From NCBI RefSeq assembly GCF_900312975.1, contig NZ_LT990039.1, positions 2,108,001 to 2,172,000 of the forward strand: 64,000 nt of DNA, in the 5' to 3' direction. Shown piece by piece: positions 62,605-64,000 of the stretch. Each line of letters starts with the position of its first letter. The first letter of the stretch is position 1. The notes beneath the pieces are model-generated. The model had not been told where the DNA came from. It worked only from the letters and a program-made list of their open reading frames with translations, and did not search any database. This DNA is from Massilistercora timonensis (GTDB taxonomy: Bacteria; Bacillota; Clostridia; Lachnospirales; Lachnospiraceae). The translations under genes and the position numbers were made by a program.

Positions 62605-63522
62605 ATGAAAACAGAGCAGATATTGCTGGCGCTGGAAATCAGCAGATGCGGGTCTGTTTCAAAGGCGGCGTCAAATCTTTTTATTGCGCAGCCCAATGCC
62701 AGTAATTCTCTTGCGCTTCTGGAGCAGGAACTGGGATATCAGATCTTTGAGCGGACTTATAATGGAATGAAGGTTACACAGCAGGGGGAGGCGTTTCTGC
62801 AGTATGCATACGCCATTGAGCGGAATATGCAGAAAATGTACCGGGTCAGGGAGCAGGAGACGCGGGTCCGGCTTTCCGTAGTGGCCTATGCCTATCCCTT
62901 TGCGGAGCGGGCGTTTACCAAATTTTGTGTTAATTATATTGATACGGCTCACTCTTTGAAATGCCGGCTTCGCCGGATCGGTATGGTGAGTCAGGGCATG
63001 GAGTATCTGAAACGGGACGAGGCGGATGTTGCGATCGTGACCTGCCGTCAGGAGCTGTATGGTCAGTTTGAGAAAGAATTTCAGAAGGAAGGATTATATT
63101 CGGAAGTGCTCGCCCACACCACGTTATATGTGGTCATGCCGGAAAATCATCCTCTGGCCGGGAGGGAAACGGTGGATCTTGAAGAGTATGCCAAGTATCC
63201 TTGTATCTCCAATGAAGGGCTGGATAAGAATTACGCGCCGCCGGAAGTAGAGAAGCTTCTCCGGGAAGTGGATCTTCATATTGTTATGGAGCCGGGGGAG
63301 GCCAGATATGAGCTGCTGGAAAATACCAACAGTTTTGTGATCTGTACGCCTTATCAGGAAGAAGAACTGCGCAGGCATAAACTGATCGAGAGGAAGATCC
63401 CAAACGCCAATCGGAATCTGGTACTGCTGATGAAGGAGGAAAATCAGCATGATCAGCAGATCCTGCGGTACGTAAGCCTGCTCCGGGAAGAGATAAGCGT
63501 GTGGGAGAAAGAAATTCTGTAG
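62605..63522 (+). CDS. LysR family transcriptional regulator
   Basis: A 305-residue LysR regulator. The winged helix-turn-helix is at residues 5-62 (LALEISRCGSVSKAASNLFI then QPNASNSLALLEQELG) and the effector domain covers 90-295. It lies 166 bp after the amidohydrolase and Gate genes on the same strand. Such regulators are usually divergent from targets; here cotranscription or control in trans of that operon are both possible. RBS aaagggagtg. Confidence 0.92.
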   Translation: MKTEQILLALEISRCGSVSKAASNLFIAQPNASNSLALLEQELGYQIFERTYNGMKVTQQGEAFLQYAYAIERNMQKMYRVREQETRVRLSVVAYAYPFAERAFTKFCVNYIDTAHSLKCRLRRIGMVSQGMEYLKRDEADVAIVTCRQELYGQFEKEFQKEGLYSEVLAHTTLYVVMPENHPLAGRETVDLEEYAKYPCISNEGLDKNYAPPEVEKLLREVDLHIVMEPGEARYELLENTNSFVICTPYQEEELRRHKLIERKIPNANRNLVLLMKEENQHDQQILRYVSLLREEISVWEKEIL

Positions 63523-63543
63523 CGGAAAGGACAGGGACGTCAG

Positions 63544-64000
63544 GTGAAATCACTTCAGATCACAGACTGGTGCCATGAGATTTTTGAAAAGTTTGTCCCG
63601 GCGGGCGGGGTTTATATCGACGCTACTATGGGGCAGGGGCAGGACACCCTGTTTCTCTGCCGTCTGGCAGGGGAAGGGGGGCAGGTCTGGGCTTTCGATA
63701 TCCAGGAAAAAGCGCTGGAGCTGACCCGGGAGCTTCTGGAACGGGAAGGCATGGATAAGCGGGCCCGGCTGATCCTTTGCGGCCATGAGCATATGGATCG
63801 CTACCTTGAGCCGGAGAGCGTGGGCGGGATCTGTTTTAATTTCGGCTATCTTCCAGGCGGGGATCACCGCATCGCCACCAGGCCGGAGACCAGTGTGGCG
63901 GCGGTGGAGCAGGGGCTGAAGCTTCTGAAGCCGGGCGGGATGATGAGTCTTTGCATTTATAGCGGAGGGGATACGGGCTTCGAAGAGCGGGATGCGCTGC
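63544..64000 (+). CDS. YtqB/MnmM-like SAM-dependent methyltransferase (3' end off window)
   Basis: The first about 152 residues of a class I methyltransferase. The SAM motif reads YIDATMGQGQDTLFLCRL (about 25) with AFDIQ as motif II, and CFNFGYLPGGDH (about 98) is the mark of the YtqB group. B. subtilis YtqB/MnmM methylates nm5s2U34 in tRNA. The GTG start at 63544 is the only good start near; RBS is weak (gacaggg). It follows lysR by 21 bp. The frame is open at base 64000. Confidence 0.88.
   Translation, partial: MKSLQITDWCHEIFEKFVPAGGVYIDATMGQGQDTLFLCRLAGEGGQVWAFDIQEKALELTRELLEREGMDKRARLILCGHEHMDRYLEPESVGGICFNFGYLPGGDHRIATRPETSVAAVEQGLKLLKPGGMMSLCIYSGGDTGFEERDAL

Overview
The window reads as a chromosomal segment of a spore-forming anaerobe of the Lachnospiraceae (Clostridia). 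The basis is gene content and style: a small acid-soluble spore protein, a Csp-like subtilase, a four-cysteine protein after glpK, PPi-type phosphofructokinases, an FMN-riboswitch/RibU pair, strong GGAGG ribosome sites and moderately high GC. No species is claimed. Most of the sequence is ordinary core and accessory metabolism; the least explained DNA is a set of structured, non-coding repeats.

Layout. 1-8.8 kb: end of a GH3 glycosidase, an HPr-like protein, an AraC regulator, cardiolipin synthase, a trigger-factor-like lipoprotein, a PAP2 phosphatase, a lipid kinase, a possible small RNA and a TetR regulator. 8.9-18.7 kb: Tex, an L-cysteine desulfidase family protein, FMN riboswitch and ribU, repeat copy A, a padR-DUF1700-DUF4097 operon, a spore protein, a WecG/TagA-like protein and a CdaR/PucR regulator. 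18.7-30.3 kb: ftsE-ftsX-envC-like-ctp (cell division and wall hydrolysis), then pyrC-pyrF-pyrK-pyrD continuing into a DUF1538 membrane protein and a P-II-like protein, with a convergent alanine/sodium symporter. 30.4-39.3 kb: an Rpn-type nuclease gene between repeat copies B and D, then a LacI-controlled sucrose/fructo-oligosaccharide ABC transporter plus GH32 cluster, ended by repeat copy C. 39.3-48.5 kb: galK-galT with a divergent AraC regulator, a TatD-associated radical SAM protein, a pyridoxal kinase-ECF S-component pair, tRNA-Arg, glpK, a 58-residue four-cysteine protein and a PPi-type phosphofructokinase. 48.6-64 kb: a kinase-like/TPR membrane protein with an Ig-like surface protein, an orphan HicB, a second PPi-type phosphofructokinase, a glycosyltransferase, rubrerythrin and Csp-like protease, RluA, a broken double-NUDIX gene, thioredoxin, an amidohydrolase with two Gate-domain membrane proteins, a LysR regulator and the start of a YtqB/MnmM-like methyltransferase.

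The signal most worth following is a family of about 440-475 bp structured elements (copies A, B and C, plus a 118 bp short form D). Long internal stems are kept while their sequences change on both arms: copy C carries different bases from A and B, yet still pairs perfectly. All four copies face the same way. Every element end that meets the 3' end of a gene lies directly at that gene's stop codon, and copies C and D fill exactly the space between two convergent stop codons. A second, unrelated structured element (6764-6993) also touches the stop codon of the lipid kinase gene, and a 32 bp palindrome lies inside that gene's coding sequence. B and D bracket the Rpn nuclease gene. No function for these elements is established here.
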